This document shows, piece after piece, positions 16,452-25,760 of a stretch of DNA of 64,000 nucleotides. How positions within the stretch are numbered: position 1 is the first letter of the stretch; each line of letters opens with the position of its first letter. The DNA comes from Bacillus suaedaesalsae. Its GTDB lineage: Bacteria; Bacillota; Bacilli; Bacillales; SA4. A program made the translations under genes and the position numbers. The stretch is taken from the NCBI RefSeq assembly GCF_016890225.1, contig NZ_JAFELM010000043.1:62001-126000 (forward strand). The letters are read 5' to 3'. Below the pieces are notes generated by a model. That model saw only the letters and a program-made list of their open reading frames with translations, had not been told where the DNA came from and ran no database searches.

Positions 16452-17441
16452 ATGAATATACTTATTTTAGGTGGTACAAAATTTTTAGGACGTCACTTAG
16501 TCGAAGAATCATTAAAAAGAGGTCATGAAGTATCAATTTTTACAAGAGGAATCACAAATTCAGATCTTTTTCCTGAAGTAGAAAAATTAGTTGGAGATCG
16601 CGATGGTAATCTTGAAAGTATTAAGGGCAGAAAATGGGATGCAGTCATTGATACGAGCGGTTATGTACCTAGAAATGTAAGAGATTCTGCTGCAATTTTG
16701 GCAGCAAACTGTAATCTTTATACGTTTATATCCACGATCTCGGTTTATCAAGATTTTACTAAGGTAGGAATTTCAGAAGGCGATGATATAGCGCAGCTAG
16801 AGGATGAAGGGATAGAAGAAATCACAGGTGAAACGTATGGTCCATTAAAAGCCTTATGTGAACAAGAAGTAATGGCTATTTTTCCAGATAAACATTTAAT
16901 TATACGTCCTGGTTTAATTGTAGGACCGTATGATCCAACAGACAGGTTTACGTACTGGCCACATAAAATTGGCACGGAAGAGGAAATAATAGCACCAAAC
17001 GATGAACATGCTTCAGTACAATTTATTGATGTAAGAGACTTAGCCTCATTTATTATCCAACAATTAGAAAATAAAAGTATCGGAGTATATAATGTTACAG
17101 GACCAAATGAAGATTTAACGTTTGATCAATTGATTGATGTTTGTAAGGAAACGTTAAACAAAGAGGTGAAGGTAACGAAAGTTGATGAACAGTTTATTGT
17201 TGAAAACGACATTCAATTTTGGACAGAACTGCCTTTGTATATTCCAATAGGGAAGGGAATGGATGGTTTTCATAAAGTATCCATTGATAGAGCGTTAGCT
17301 GATGGTTTAAGCTTTACGTCAATACAGGAAACAATCCAAGCCACATACCAATGGAGTATTGCAAGAGAACACAAAGAATTACTGGCAGGACTTTCAAAAG
17401 AAAAAGAAATGGATTTACTACTAAAATGGCATAACAAATAA
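16452..17441 (+). CDS. NAD-dependent epimerase/dehydratase (atypical extended SDR)
   Basis: 329 residues. N-terminal Rossmann motif ILILGGTKFLGRHLVEE (GGTxFLG variant found in CSP41/isoflavone-reductase-like atypical SDRs) and VIDTSGY. The catalytic Tyr position appears as SVYQD rather than YxxxK, so classical epimerase activity is doubtful; nucleotide-binding or a non-standard reaction is possible. ATG 16452 follows GGAGGAGACAG. The substrate is unknown. Confidence 0.8.
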   Translation: MNILILGGTKFLGRHLVEESLKRGHEVSIFTRGITNSDLFPEVEKLVGDRDGNLESIKGRKWDAVIDTSGYVPRNVRDSAAILAANCNLYTFISTISVYQDFTKVGISEGDDIAQLEDEGIEEITGETYGPLKALCEQEVMAIFPDKHLIIRPGLIVGPYDPTDRFTYWPHKIGTEEEIIAPNDEHASVQFIDVRDLASFIIQQLENKSIGVYNVTGPNEDLTFDQLIDVCKETLNKEVKVTKVDEQFIVENDIQFWTELPLYIPIGKGMDGFHKVSIDRALADGLSFTSIQETIQATYQWSIAREHKELLAGLSKEKEMDLLLKWHNK

Positions 17442-17512
17442 AAAAGATGTATAGGACAATTTTGTTTGGGAAAACTCTATTCATGATAGGTACGTTAAGG
17501 AGGAGTTTTTTC

Positions 17513-17632
17513 ATGTATCATTTCAATACATATGAAGCTAAACTTGTACATGAATCAAGATTATATGAATTGGAAACGAAGCAAAAAAATTGTCCTACTG
17601 TTTCTAAAAAACAACAAAAGAAAAAGAGATAA
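17513..17632 (+). CDS. 39-residue basic protein of unknown function
   Basis: ATG preceded by AAGGAGGAGTTTTTTC. The sequence starts MYHFNTYEAKLVHESRLYEL and ends in a lysine-rich tail (KKQQKKKR). No membrane segment; one Cys. The strong SD and a terminator directly after the stop argue it is expressed. No family recognised. Confidence 0.6.
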   Translation: MYHFNTYEAKLVHESRLYELETKQKNCPTVSKKQQKKKR

Positions 17633-17634
17633 GT

Positions 17635-17662
17635 AACTGGCTTAAAGGTCAGTTGCTTTTTT
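17635..17662 (+). terminator. Terminator of the 39-aa gene
   Basis: AACTG/CAGTT stem then GCTTTTTT. Confidence 0.65.
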
Positions 17663-17693
17663 CATTCAACCTCTATGAAAGGTGTTCGATTCT

Positions 17694-18602
17694 ATGCAGT
17701 CATATCAATGCATTATTGTTGGTGGAGGTATTGCTGGCTTACAAGCGGCTATCCAGCTTGGTCGCTATAACCATGACGTACTAGTCGTTGATAAAGGTGA
17801 GGGGAGATCGAGTCTTTGTAGATGTTACCATAATGTGTTAGGTTGGCCAGACGGCGTAGAAGGGGAAAAATTACGTACATTAGGTAAACAGCATGCAGAG
17901 AAATATCATGTAAAGTTTTTAGAGGACAACATTACTGAAATAAATAGAAAAGAAGGTTATGGGTTCAGGTTAAAAGGTAATGATGAGTATGAAGCGAAGT
18001 ACTTATTAATTGCTACCGGAGTATCAGATAACATACCATTAAAACTCCCAAACTTAAAGGAATGTCTCGGATTGACCATTTATATATGCCCTGATTGTGA
18101 TGGGTATGAAGTAACAAATAAAAAAGTAATCGTTACAGGATCTGGTGATTCAGGTGCGAATATGGCTCTTACTTTGCTGCATTGGACGAATGATATCATT
18201 TATATTAATTCAGGCGCATCACCGATTAGTAGTAAAAACATAGATTTTCTTACTAATAAAGGTATCGAAATAATAAATGAACAAGTAGTAGAAGTTGAAA
18301 TAGCTGGTCCAGGTCAGTTTAAAGGGTTTGTTACAAAAAGCGGGATGTGTATAAAAGGTGAACGAGGATTTTTAGCTTTCGGTGGAAATAAGGTGAATAC
18401 GGATTTGCTGCAAGATTTAGGAGTAGAAAGACTGGAGAATCATCATGTTAATACAAATGCACGTACAAAAGAAACAAATATTCGTAATGTATGGGTGGCT
18501 GGTGACATAGGAGTTCATTCAGAGCTTTTGACGATTGCAATGGGAGAAGGTGCACAAGCTGCCATATGGATTCATAAAAGAATACTTGAAGATGGAGATT
18601 GA
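17694..18602 (+). CDS. Thioredoxin-reductase-like NAD(P)/FAD oxidoreductase
   Basis: 302 residues. FAD motif CIIVGGGIAGLQAA at the N-terminus, NAD(P) motif VIVTGSGDSGANMA mid-chain, and the C-terminal FAD motif VWVAGDI. A redox CxxC is present as C132-P-D-C135 in the position of thioredoxin reductase's CATC. The HNVLGWPDG segment resembles TrxR-like monooxygenase-independent disulfide oxidoreductases (GliT/HlmI-like). ATG 17694 follows GAAAGGTG by 9 bases. Partner thiol unknown; it is not the canonical TrxB judging by its divergence. Confidence 0.82.
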   Translation: MQSYQCIIVGGGIAGLQAAIQLGRYNHDVLVVDKGEGRSSLCRCYHNVLGWPDGVEGEKLRTLGKQHAEKYHVKFLEDNITEINRKEGYGFRLKGNDEYEAKYLLIATGVSDNIPLKLPNLKECLGLTIYICPDCDGYEVTNKKVIVTGSGDSGANMALTLLHWTNDIIYINSGASPISSKNIDFLTNKGIEIINEQVVEVEIAGPGQFKGFVTKSGMCIKGERGFLAFGGNKVNTDLLQDLGVERLENHHVNTNARTKETNIRNVWVAGDIGVHSELLTIAMGEGAQAAIWIHKRILEDGD

Positions 18603-18603
18603 A

Positions 18604-18636
18604 TTGCTAGTTCAAATAGCAAATCAATCTCTTTTT
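18604..18636 (+). terminator. Probable terminator
   Basis: TTGCTA/TAGCAA stem with TCTCTTTTTT 8 bases further on. Confidence 0.5.
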
Positions 18637-18737
18637 TGTTGATCCATACGTTAAATATCTCATGAACAAACAGTAAATCGAATAAACTTTATAGAAACAG
18701 ATTTGTCATACCATTCAAGTGGTGGAGGGATCAAGAG

Positions 18738-20087
18738 ATGTCAGAATCTCGCCTTATTAAACCTGTATTAGAGGAAGAATTGCCAATTATTAGCCATGGG
18801 AAAGGTATCTACCTATACGACATGGAAGGGAAGCAGTATTTAGATGGTTCATCAGGTGCTGTGACAGCAAGTATTGGTCATGGTGTTGGAGAAATACAGG
18901 AAGCAATGAAAGAACAAGCATCCAAAATATCGTTCGTATACCGCTCGCAATTTACAAGTATTCCTGCTGAAAAGCTTGCTACAAAATTATCAACATTAAC
19001 AGAGACAGCTGATTATTATAGTTTTTTAGTAAATAGCGGTTCTGAGGCAACGGAGACAGCGATGAAAATTGCAATACAATATTGGCAGGAAAAAGGGATG
19101 AATACGAAACAAAAGATACTATCCCGATGGATGAGTTATCACGGAATCACAATTGGTGCTTTATCAATGTCGGGACACACCCTTCGTAGAAACAGGTTTG
19201 AACCACTTCTTGAGGATTATCCAACGATCTCTCCACCTTATTGTTATCGTTGTCCCTACAATGAGACATATCCCAACTGCCAATTAAAATGTGCTACTGA
19301 ATTAGAAAAAGCCATTAATAGAATTGGAGAAGAGCACATTGCTGCCGTCATTATGGAGCCAATTGTAGGTGCGGCTGGTGCGGCTCTTACTCCACCTCCA
19401 GGGTATTACGAAGAAATCAGAAAATTATGTGACCAGTATAATATTTTGTTCATTTCAGACGAAGTTATGACTGGCATTGGCAGGGCAGGTAAAATGCTAG
19501 CTCTCGATTACTGGGATACAGTAGCTGATATTGTGACACTTGGAAAAGGACTCAGTGCTGGGTATACACCAATTGCAGCTGTTTTAGTAGAGTCAAAAAT
19601 TATGGAACCAATACAAAGTGGCTCAAAAGTGATCATGAGTGGACATACATTTAGTGGAAATCCACAATCAGCTGCGGCGGGGGTTGCAGTACTAGATTAT
19701 ATTGAAAAACATAACGTATTGAAACAAACCGAAGAGAACGGTGTTTTTTTATACAATCTATTGAAAAAATTACAACGCCAATTTCCTATTATAGGTGATA
19801 TTAGAGGCAAAGGCTTATTACTAGGTTTAGAGTTTGTTTCAGGATTAGATAAGACATCCTTTCCGCGTGAAAGACAAGTTACAAACTTGGTCATTTCTAA
19901 ATCAAAGGAAGCAGGATTGCTCGTGTATCCAGCTTCAGCAGGAGATGATGGAGTAAAAGGTGATGCCATTATTATTGCACCTCCCTTAACAATTACAAAG
20001 GTTGAAATTCGCGAGTTGGTTAAAAGGCTAAGTGAAGCGTTAGTCAATGTAATGGCTGAACTAGACGGGGAGGTGGAGTACGTTTGA
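18738..20087 (+). CDS. yodT: Class III PLP aminotransferase, YodT-like
   Basis: 449 residues, fold-type I omega-aminotransferase. Landmarks: NSGSEATETAMK (phosphate binding), ISDEVMTGIGRAGK (Asp for PLP N1) and VTLGKGLSAGY (PLP lysine). An unusual Cys-rich insertion YCYRCPYNETYPNCQLKC lies near residue 170. Coupled by overlap to the CoA-transferase genes, in the same group as B. subtilis yodT. Inferred to remove the beta-amino group of an acetylated beta-lysine; generic annotation would be beta-alanine or GABA-type transaminase. A GGTGGAGGG SD precedes the ATG. Confidence 0.88.
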   Translation: MSESRLIKPVLEEELPIISHGKGIYLYDMEGKQYLDGSSGAVTASIGHGVGEIQEAMKEQASKISFVYRSQFTSIPAEKLATKLSTLTETADYYSFLVNSGSEATETAMKIAIQYWQEKGMNTKQKILSRWMSYHGITIGALSMSGHTLRRNRFEPLLEDYPTISPPYCYRCPYNETYPNCQLKCATELEKAINRIGEEHIAAVIMEPIVGAAGAALTPPPGYYEEIRKLCDQYNILFISDEVMTGIGRAGKMLALDYWDTVADIVTLGKGLSAGYTPIAAVLVESKIMEPIQSGSKVIMSGHTFSGNPQSAAAGVAVLDYIEKHNVLKQTEENGVFLYNLLKKLQRQFPIIGDIRGKGLLLGLEFVSGLDKTSFPRERQVTNLVISKSKEAGLLVYPASAGDDGVKGDAIIIAPPLTITKVEIRELVKRLSEALVNVMAELDGEVEYV

Positions 20088-20764
20088 CAAGTAAAGTAAC
20101 AACTATTGATCATATTATGAGTCATATAAACGATGGCTGCACGATTATGTTTGGAGGATTTGGTGGGATTGGAACTCCTCCTACCATCATCAAGGCTATT
20201 TTAGAGAGTGGCAAAAAGGATTTTACGTTAATAGGGAATGATACCGGATTTCCAACGATCGGCATCGGTCCACTCGTAGCAGAAGGACGTGTTCGAAGGA
20301 TCATAACATCCCATATTGGATCTAATCCAATAGCCGGGAAACTTATGACAGAAGGAAAGCTTGAAGTTGAATTTTGTCCTCAAGGAACGTTGGCGGAGCG
20401 AATCCGAGCAGGTGGTGTAGGTTTATCGGGGGTTTTACTAGATGTAGGTCTTAATACAGTAGTTGAAAAAGGGAAAGCCATCATAGAGGTTAACGGAAAT
20501 CGGTGCATGATAGAAACGGCATTAACTGCAGATGTTTCAATCGTTTATGCACAAAAAAGTGATACGTATGGAAACTTAGTTTACGACAAAAGTGCAAGAA
20601 ACACGAATCCATTAGTTGCGATGGCAGGTGATGTAACATTTGTTGAGGTAGAAGAAATAGTAGAAAAAGGATCAATAAATCCTGAGGAAGTTGTTACACC
20701 TGGCTGCTTTGTTGATGGTGTCATTCAAGGTGAAGGAGTGTATTGGAAATGGGTATGGGAATAG
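20084..20764 (+). CDS. yodS: 3-oxoacid CoA-transferase subunit A, YodS-like
   Basis: 226 residues. TTG start 20084 overlaps the yodT stop by 4 bp, with GGGAGGTGGAG upstream. Subunit A signature FGGFGGIGTPPTII and GNDTGFPTIG near the N-terminus, CPQGTLAERIRAGG in the middle. With the next gene it forms the A/B heterodimer that moves CoA between acyl groups. In context the acceptor is proposed to be a 3-oxo acid made by YodT. Confidence 0.92.
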   Translation: MTSKVTTIDHIMSHINDGCTIMFGGFGGIGTPPTIIKAILESGKKDFTLIGNDTGFPTIGIGPLVAEGRVRRIITSHIGSNPIAGKLMTEGKLEVEFCPQGTLAERIRAGGVGLSGVLLDVGLNTVVEKGKAIIEVNGNRCMIETALTADVSIVYAQKSDTYGNLVYDKSARNTNPLVAMAGDVTFVEVEEIVEKGSINPEEVVTPGCFVDGVIQGEGVYWKWVWE

Positions 20765-21411
20765 ATACACGAAACCTTATGGCTAAACGTGCTGCACAAG
20801 AAGTGAAAGATGGTATGGTAGTGAACCTAGGTATCGGTATTCCATCTCTTGTACCTAATCACCTTCCTTCCAACATGAATGTAATGTTTCATGCAGAAAA
20901 TGGAGTGTTAGGGATGGGACCATCACCTGAAGTAGGTAAGGAAGATGGAAATTTGTGTAATGCAGGAGGCTATCCTGTTTCGATTATAGCAGGAGCTTCG
21001 TATTTTGATAGTGCCATAGCTTTTGCAATTATTAGGCGTGGGTTAGTCGATTTAACTATTTTAGGAGCTCTTCAAGTAAGTCAAAATGGAGATTTAGCAA
21101 ACTGGATCGTGCCAGGGAAACGAGTTCCAGGGATGGGAGGGGCTATTGACCTTGCTCAAAAGGCTAAAAGAGTCATCGTTGTGATGAATCATACAAATAA
21201 GGATGGCTCCTCAAAGATTGTGAAATCTTGCTCTCTTCCATTAACAGCCAAAGGGTGTGTACACTTAATTATTACAGAGTTGGCTGTCATGGAGGTTGCA
21301 GAAGAAGGCCTAAGGTTACTTGAAATTATGAAACCGTATACGTTAGAAGATGTGCTGAAATTGACAGATGCTGAAATACTGATAGATAAAGAGATTGCGT
21401 TTATGGAATAG
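20749..21411 (+). CDS. yodR: 3-oxoacid CoA-transferase subunit B, YodR-like
   Basis: 220 residues. Carries the catalytic glutamate in HAENGVLGMGP, plus NLGIGIPSLV and the C-terminal half typical of SCOT/AtoA B subunits. Overlaps yodS by 16 bp; AAGGAG upstream suits ATG 20749 (10 bases) better than TTG 20743 (4 bases). Functions as an obligate partner of the preceding subunit in the cytosol. Confidence 0.92.
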   Translation: MGMGIDTRNLMAKRAAQEVKDGMVVNLGIGIPSLVPNHLPSNMNVMFHAENGVLGMGPSPEVGKEDGNLCNAGGYPVSIIAGASYFDSAIAFAIIRRGLVDLTILGALQVSQNGDLANWIVPGKRVPGMGGAIDLAQKAKRVIVVMNHTNKDGSSKIVKSCSLPLTAKGCVHLIITELAVMEVAEEGLRLLEIMKPYTLEDVLKLTDAEILIDKEIAFME

Positions 21412-21422
21412 GGGGGAGAAGT

Positions 21423-22682
21423 TTGGAACTAACAGATCGAATTCATGAACGAATTAAGGTTCATAGAAACTCTACGGTCAGATTGCTTCAACGTCTTGTA
21501 CAAGAAAGAAGCGTGTCAGGGAATGAAAGTGCAGCGCAAGCAATCATTATTGAAAAACTTAGAGAAATTGGCTTGCATATTGATATATGGGAACCGAATT
21601 ATGCAAAATTACAGCAGCATCCTTTTTTTGTTTCGCCACGTTCAACGTTCATAGGTAGTTCGAATGTGGTAGGCATAAAAAAAGGACTAGGTGGAGGGAA
21701 ATCCATTCTATTAAATGGGCATATCGATGTTGTACCTGAAGGAGATATCAGCCAATGGGAAAATGACCCTTACAGTGCAGAGATTAAGGACGGCAAAATG
21801 TTTGGACGAGGAACCTCTGACATGAAGGGGGGGACAGTCGCTCTCTTGCTTGCAATTGAGGTCATTCACGCATTGAATATACCTCTAAAGGGGGATATCA
21901 TTTTTCAAAGTGTAATTGAAGAGGAAAGTGGTGGAGCAGGAACGCTAGCCACTATTACGAGAGGTTATACAGCCGATGCTGCAATCATTCCAGAGCCAAC
22001 AAACATGAAGATATTCCCGAAACAACAAGGATCCATGTGGTTTCGATTAACAGTAAGAGGAAAATCTGCTCACGGTGGTACAAGATATGAAGGAGTTAGT
22101 GCAATTGATAAAAGTATCCTCGTCATCGAAGCGATGCAAGAGTTGGAAAGAACGAGAAATGAGAAAATAAAAGACCCATTGTATCAAAACATTCCGATTC
22201 CTGTCCCAATAAATATTGGGAAAATTAATGGAGGAAGCTGGCCATCAACTGTAGCAGACGAAGTTAGGCTAGAAGGTAGAATTGGAGTTGCTCCAGAGGA
22301 ATCAATGGAAGATGTAAAACTTGAAGTTGAAAGGCAAATCAAGTTACTAACAAAAAAGGATGAATGGTTTGCAGAGCATCCCGTTGAGCTTACTTGGTTT
22401 GGAGCTAGATGGGTACCGGGTACCATTGATTTAGAGCATGATGCTCTAAAAACACTTAAGAATAGTTTTAAAGAAGTTTTGAAAAGGGAACCTGTCATTG
22501 AAGCTTCACCGTGGGGAACTGATGGAGGTCTATTTACCCAAGTAGCCAACATTCCAACCATTGTGTTTGGGCCAGGTACAACGGAAGTTGCACATCATCC
22601 AAATGAATTTATTGAGATTGAAAAAGTATTGGAAGCAGCTGAGGTATTTGCCCATATGATTGTGGAATGGTGTAATAATTGA
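21423..22682 (+). CDS. yodQ: M20-family metallodeacylase, YodQ-like (ArgE/DapE type)
   Basis: 419 residues, TTG start after GGGGGGAGAAG. Zinc-site motifs: NGHIDVVPEG, GRGTSDMKGG, EEESGGAGT and the C-terminal HHPNEFI. A dimerisation insert sits between, with SAHGGTRYEG. M20 enzymes of this type hydrolyse N-acetyl or N-succinyl amides. Following a CoA-transferase, and near a lysine acetyltransferase, it could deacetylate the pathway product; in B. subtilis YodQ occupies an equivalent group. Confidence 0.9.
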   Translation: MELTDRIHERIKVHRNSTVRLLQRLVQERSVSGNESAAQAIIIEKLREIGLHIDIWEPNYAKLQQHPFFVSPRSTFIGSSNVVGIKKGLGGGKSILLNGHIDVVPEGDISQWENDPYSAEIKDGKMFGRGTSDMKGGTVALLLAIEVIHALNIPLKGDIIFQSVIEEESGGAGTLATITRGYTADAAIIPEPTNMKIFPKQQGSMWFRLTVRGKSAHGGTRYEGVSAIDKSILVIEAMQELERTRNEKIKDPLYQNIPIPVPINIGKINGGSWPSTVADEVRLEGRIGVAPEESMEDVKLEVERQIKLLTKKDEWFAEHPVELTWFGARWVPGTIDLEHDALKTLKNSFKEVLKREPVIEASPWGTDGGLFTQVANIPTIVFGPGTTEVAHHPNEFIEIEKVLEAAEVFAHMIVEWCNN

Positions 22683-22703
22683 GAATAAAACTAAACTATC
22701 GGG

Positions 22704-22733
22704 AAAAGGCTTGGTATATACCAAGCCTTTTTA
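22704..22733 (+). terminator. Strong terminator ending the yodT-S-R-Q operon
   Basis: AAAAGGCTTGG/CCAAGCCTTTTT nearly perfect stem around TATATA. Confidence 0.9.
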
Positions 22734-22808
22734 TTTGGTAGAGATTACATAAATATACAACAGTTGGAGAGAATGGTAAGGATAGAAGTAACAATCCTGG
22801 AGGTTTAA

Positions 22809-23048
22809 ATGGTTACTGTATTATTCGTAGTAGTTCTATCATCTCAAGTTTTTATCTCTTCCTTGGTAGATACATTTTATTATGATCGTTCATTTATTGA
22901 TTCATTTATTTATGTAATCCATCCAGAACCTGGTACCAGGAAGTCTGTGGGACTTATTGCTGTTTTTATTGCAGGTTTAGTCTCAGTGGTTATAGACTAT
23001 AGAGTTTGGAAAGGTAAAAAATCTCAGAAGCAATTTGAGGGTAAATAG
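22809..23048 (+). CDS. Small two-span membrane protein, probable germinant-receptor D subunit
   Basis: 79 residues with two hydrophobic segments (residues ~2-20 and ~46-62) joined by a loop containing DTFYYDRSF and PEPGTRKS, and a basic C-terminal tail. TGGAGG precedes the ATG. It ends 2 bp before the GerB-type gene. Size, topology and location match the D subunits reported for some spore germinant receptors, which modulate receptor function in the inner spore membrane. Subtype unassigned. Confidence 0.6.
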   Translation: MVTVLFVVVLSSQVFISSLVDTFYYDRSFIDSFIYVIHPEPGTRKSVGLIAVFIAGLVSVVIDYRVWKGKKSQKQFEGK

Positions 23049-23050
23049 TC

Positions 23051-24181
23051 GTGAAATTAACAGAGAAACTATCACTATGGCAATTATTTATTCTTATTTT
23101 TATTTTTGAAATGGGTAGTGCCATTATAGTAGGTATTGGAAATGAAGCAAAACAAGACGCGTGGATTGCGATAGCGGTTGCTACTTCTATTGGCGTTGGG
23201 TTAGTTGTTTTTTACTATACACTGGTCTCAAGAGTGAAAGACAAAAATCTTTTTCAAATTATGGAGGTAGCTCTTGGTAAATGGTTGGCAAAGGTTCTTG
23301 CATTTTTGTATGTTGTGTATTTCTTTTATATTGCATCAAGAGTGTTACGAGACTTTTGTGAATTATTAACTTCATCTATTTTGCCAAAGACTCCTATTGA
23401 AGTTACTTCCATTATCATGATGTGTATGATTACTTACGTATTATATTTAGGAATCGAGGTCCTCGGAAGAACGAGTGAAATATTCTTACCTTATGTCATT
23501 ATCTTTATTATTGGTATAGGTATCGGGATATTACTTTCTAGTGAACTACACATGGAAAATTTATTGCCAATTATGCCAGAGGGAATTGGTCCAGTAGTAA
23601 GTGCAGTCTTTCCTTCCTTGTTGACGTTTCCATTTGGAGAGTTGATTGTGTTCACAGTTATATTTCCGTATGTATCAAATCCAAAATATATTCGGAGGGT
23701 TAGTATCATTTCTGTAGTAGCTGCTGGTGGTCTCCTCGTTTATGCCTCAATCGTTCAGATTGCAACGTTAGGATTCGAGATGAAAAACCGATCAACCTTT
23801 CCACTTTTATCTGTAGCGAGGGAGATATCCCTATTAGACTTTCTTGAAAGAGTTGATTTACTTATTGTATTCATCATGATGTTTGGTGTCATTATTAAGG
23901 TTGCGGTATTTACTTATGGTGGATTAAAGGGATTAGAGTATATAGGAAACATATCTTATAGATATTTTGCATTTCCTATGGCAATGGTTATTTCGTCCAG
24001 CTCTATTTTTATTAGTGATAATTTTGCAGAGCATATTCAAGAGGGGCTAAAATTTGTACCGACGTATATGCATATACCTTTTCAAATCGTAATCCCTTTT
24101 CTTTTATTCCCAATCGTTTTATGGAAAACAAAAGGGATGAAGGGTGGACAACAGGATGATCAATCTAACAAAACTGTTTAG
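23051..24181 (+). CDS. Spore germinant receptor B subunit (GerAB/GerKB family)
   Basis: 376 residues, ten or so membrane helices, APC-superfamily fold (begins EKLSLWQLFILIFIFEMGSA). The B subunit is thought to bind the germinant in the inner spore membrane. GTG start with GAGGGT upstream. Its end overlaps the A-subunit gene by 26 bp. Which amino acid or sugar is sensed cannot be read from the sequence. Confidence 0.9.
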   Translation: MKLTEKLSLWQLFILIFIFEMGSAIIVGIGNEAKQDAWIAIAVATSIGVGLVVFYYTLVSRVKDKNLFQIMEVALGKWLAKVLAFLYVVYFFYIASRVLRDFCELLTSSILPKTPIEVTSIIMMCMITYVLYLGIEVLGRTSEIFLPYVIIFIIGIGIGILLSSELHMENLLPIMPEGIGPVVSAVFPSLLTFPFGELIVFTVIFPYVSNPKYIRRVSIISVVAAGGLLVYASIVQIATLGFEMKNRSTFPLLSVAREISLLDFLERVDLLIVFIMMFGVIIKVAVFTYGGLKGLEYIGNISYRYFAFPMAMVISSSSIFISDNFAEHIQEGLKFVPTYMHIPFQIVIPFLLFPIVLWKTKGMKGGQQDDQSNKTV

Positions 24182-25760
24182 CTCACAAAAAAGTATTCAA
24201 AAATCGAAACCTAGTACAAGTGAAGAGTTGCTTGAAGTAGGTGAACAACCTAAAGAAATTACAACAGAACTGACTAAGAACTATCAATTCTGCAAAAATA
24301 CCTTTCAAGAGTCCATTGACTTTACTCAGAATTACATAATGATAGGAAAGCAAAAGGGGTTTCTTTGTTATTTAGACAGTATGATTGATTCGAAGCAATT
24401 AACCGAAAAAATTGTCGAGCCGCTATCTTTGTCTGTAGAAGATTTATCAATAATAGAGAATGAAGAGTCTTTTGAAGCATTTCGTAAAAAGTACCTTTCG
24501 GGGTTACCGCATAAATTTGTTACAAAAGAACACGAAGTCATTTGGTATATCTTATCAGGATATGTTGTTATATTTGTTGAGAATATTAAAGAGGTTCTAT
24601 GTCTGAAGATTTTTGATATCCAGTATCGAAGCATTAATGAACCTAGTACGCAAACCATTATTCGAGGGCCGAAAGATGGATTTACAGAGTCCATGGAAAC
24701 AAACGTTAGCTTAATTAGAAGAAGAGTTAAGAACCCTCATCTTAGATTTGAATCTCACATTGTGGGCAGAGATACGCAAACATCAGTTGTGATTAGTTAT
24801 ATTGATGGTATTGCTAATAAAGGGATTGTAAATGAGGTAAGGAATCGAATTAAGAAAATTGACACGAGCTATATATTAGACTCGGGAATTATTGATGAAT
24901 ATATTACAGATAAAAGTTATACTGTATTCCCTTTGATCAACAATACAGAACGCCCAGACACTGCAAGTGCAAACTTGCTTGAGGGTAAGGTCATAATTAT
25001 TGTTGATGGAAGCCCATTTGTATTAATTGCACCTGTTGTCTTTACGGATTTCTTTCAAGCATCTGAAGATTATTATCAGCCGTTTATTATGGGATCCTTT
25101 ATACGGTTTATTCGTTATTTCTCGTTTATGATCGCACTGGTTTTACCTTCTTTGTATGTAGCTATCACAACATTTCATCAGGAATTAATGCCAACAACGC
25201 TTCTGATTAGTGTACAAGCACAAAGAGAAGGTGTTCCTTTTCCGGCTGTGATTGAAATATTAGCAATGGAGTTAACCTTTGAAGTTTTAAGAGAAGCAGG
25301 AGTTAGAATGCCAAGAGCAGTCGGGCAAACCGTTTCTATTGTCGGAGCGTTAGTTATTGGACAGGCTGCTGTAGAAGCAGGACTTGTTTCAAACGTTCTA
25401 GTTATTGTTGTATCTTTTACAGCGATTGCAAGTTTCGTTTCTCCCATTTATAATTTTTCTATTTCAACAAGGCTATTAAGATTTGTCATTATTTTAGCCG
25501 CATCAGTTTTCGGTTTATTTGGTGTACTGGCATTTTTAGTTTTAATGGTTATGCATTTAACAAGTCTTCGCTCTTTTGGAGTTTCTTACTTAACTCCAGT
25601 TGCTCCTCTAATACTTGAGGATCAAACCGATGTATTTGTTAGATTGCCGTTTTGGGCAAACAAAAATAGACCAAAATTTTTAAAAACTGAAGCACCAGAA
25701 CGACAAGAGAACATGTCAAAGCCTAGTCCACCAAAAATGGAAGGTGAACAATCTAGATGA
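24156..25760 (+). CDS. Spore germinant receptor A subunit (GerAA/GerKA family)
   Basis: 534 residues. A hydrophilic N-terminal domain of ~290 residues precedes membrane helices; conserved motifs include ESHIVGRDTQTSVVISYIDGIAN, shortened here to its core GRDTQTSVV, and MPRAVGQTVSIVGALVIGQAAV. ATG 24156 is preferred since AGGGTGG lies 8 bases upstream. The proline-rich C-terminus is cytosolic or core-facing. It overlaps gerC by 4 bp. Forms the germination complex with B and C subunits. Confidence 0.92.
   Translation: MINLTKLFSSQKSIQKSKPSTSEELLEVGEQPKEITTELTKNYQFCKNTFQESIDFTQNYIMIGKQKGFLCYLDSMIDSKQLTEKIVEPLSLSVEDLSIIENEESFEAFRKKYLSGLPHKFVTKEHEVIWYILSGYVVIFVENIKEVLCLKIFDIQYRSINEPSTQTIIRGPKDGFTESMETNVSLIRRRVKNPHLRFESHIVGRDTQTSVVISYIDGIANKGIVNEVRNRIKKIDTSYILDSGIIDEYITDKSYTVFPLINNTERPDTASANLLEGKVIIIVDGSPFVLIAPVVFTDFFQASEDYYQPFIMGSFIRFIRYFSFMIALVLPSLYVAITTFHQELMPTTLLISVQAQREGVPFPAVIEILAMELTFEVLREAGVRMPRAVGQTVSIVGALVIGQAAVEAGLVSNVLVIVVSFTAIASFVSPIYNFSISTRLLRFVIILAASVFGLFGVLAFLVLMVMHLTSLRSFGVSYLTPVAPLILEDQTDVFVRLPFWANKNRPKFLKTEAPERQENMSKPSPPKMEGEQSR

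Noticed and set aside
18660-18737. CATACCAT as a sigma-E -10 element upstream of yodT
   Set aside because: The -10 is one base off and no acceptable -35 occurs at 14-15 bp; too weak to list as a promoter.
20119-22724. Several long minus-strand frames opposite the CoA-transferase and M20 genes
   Set aside because: They are reverse-frame shadows of well-recognised enzymes, with no SD or conserved motif.
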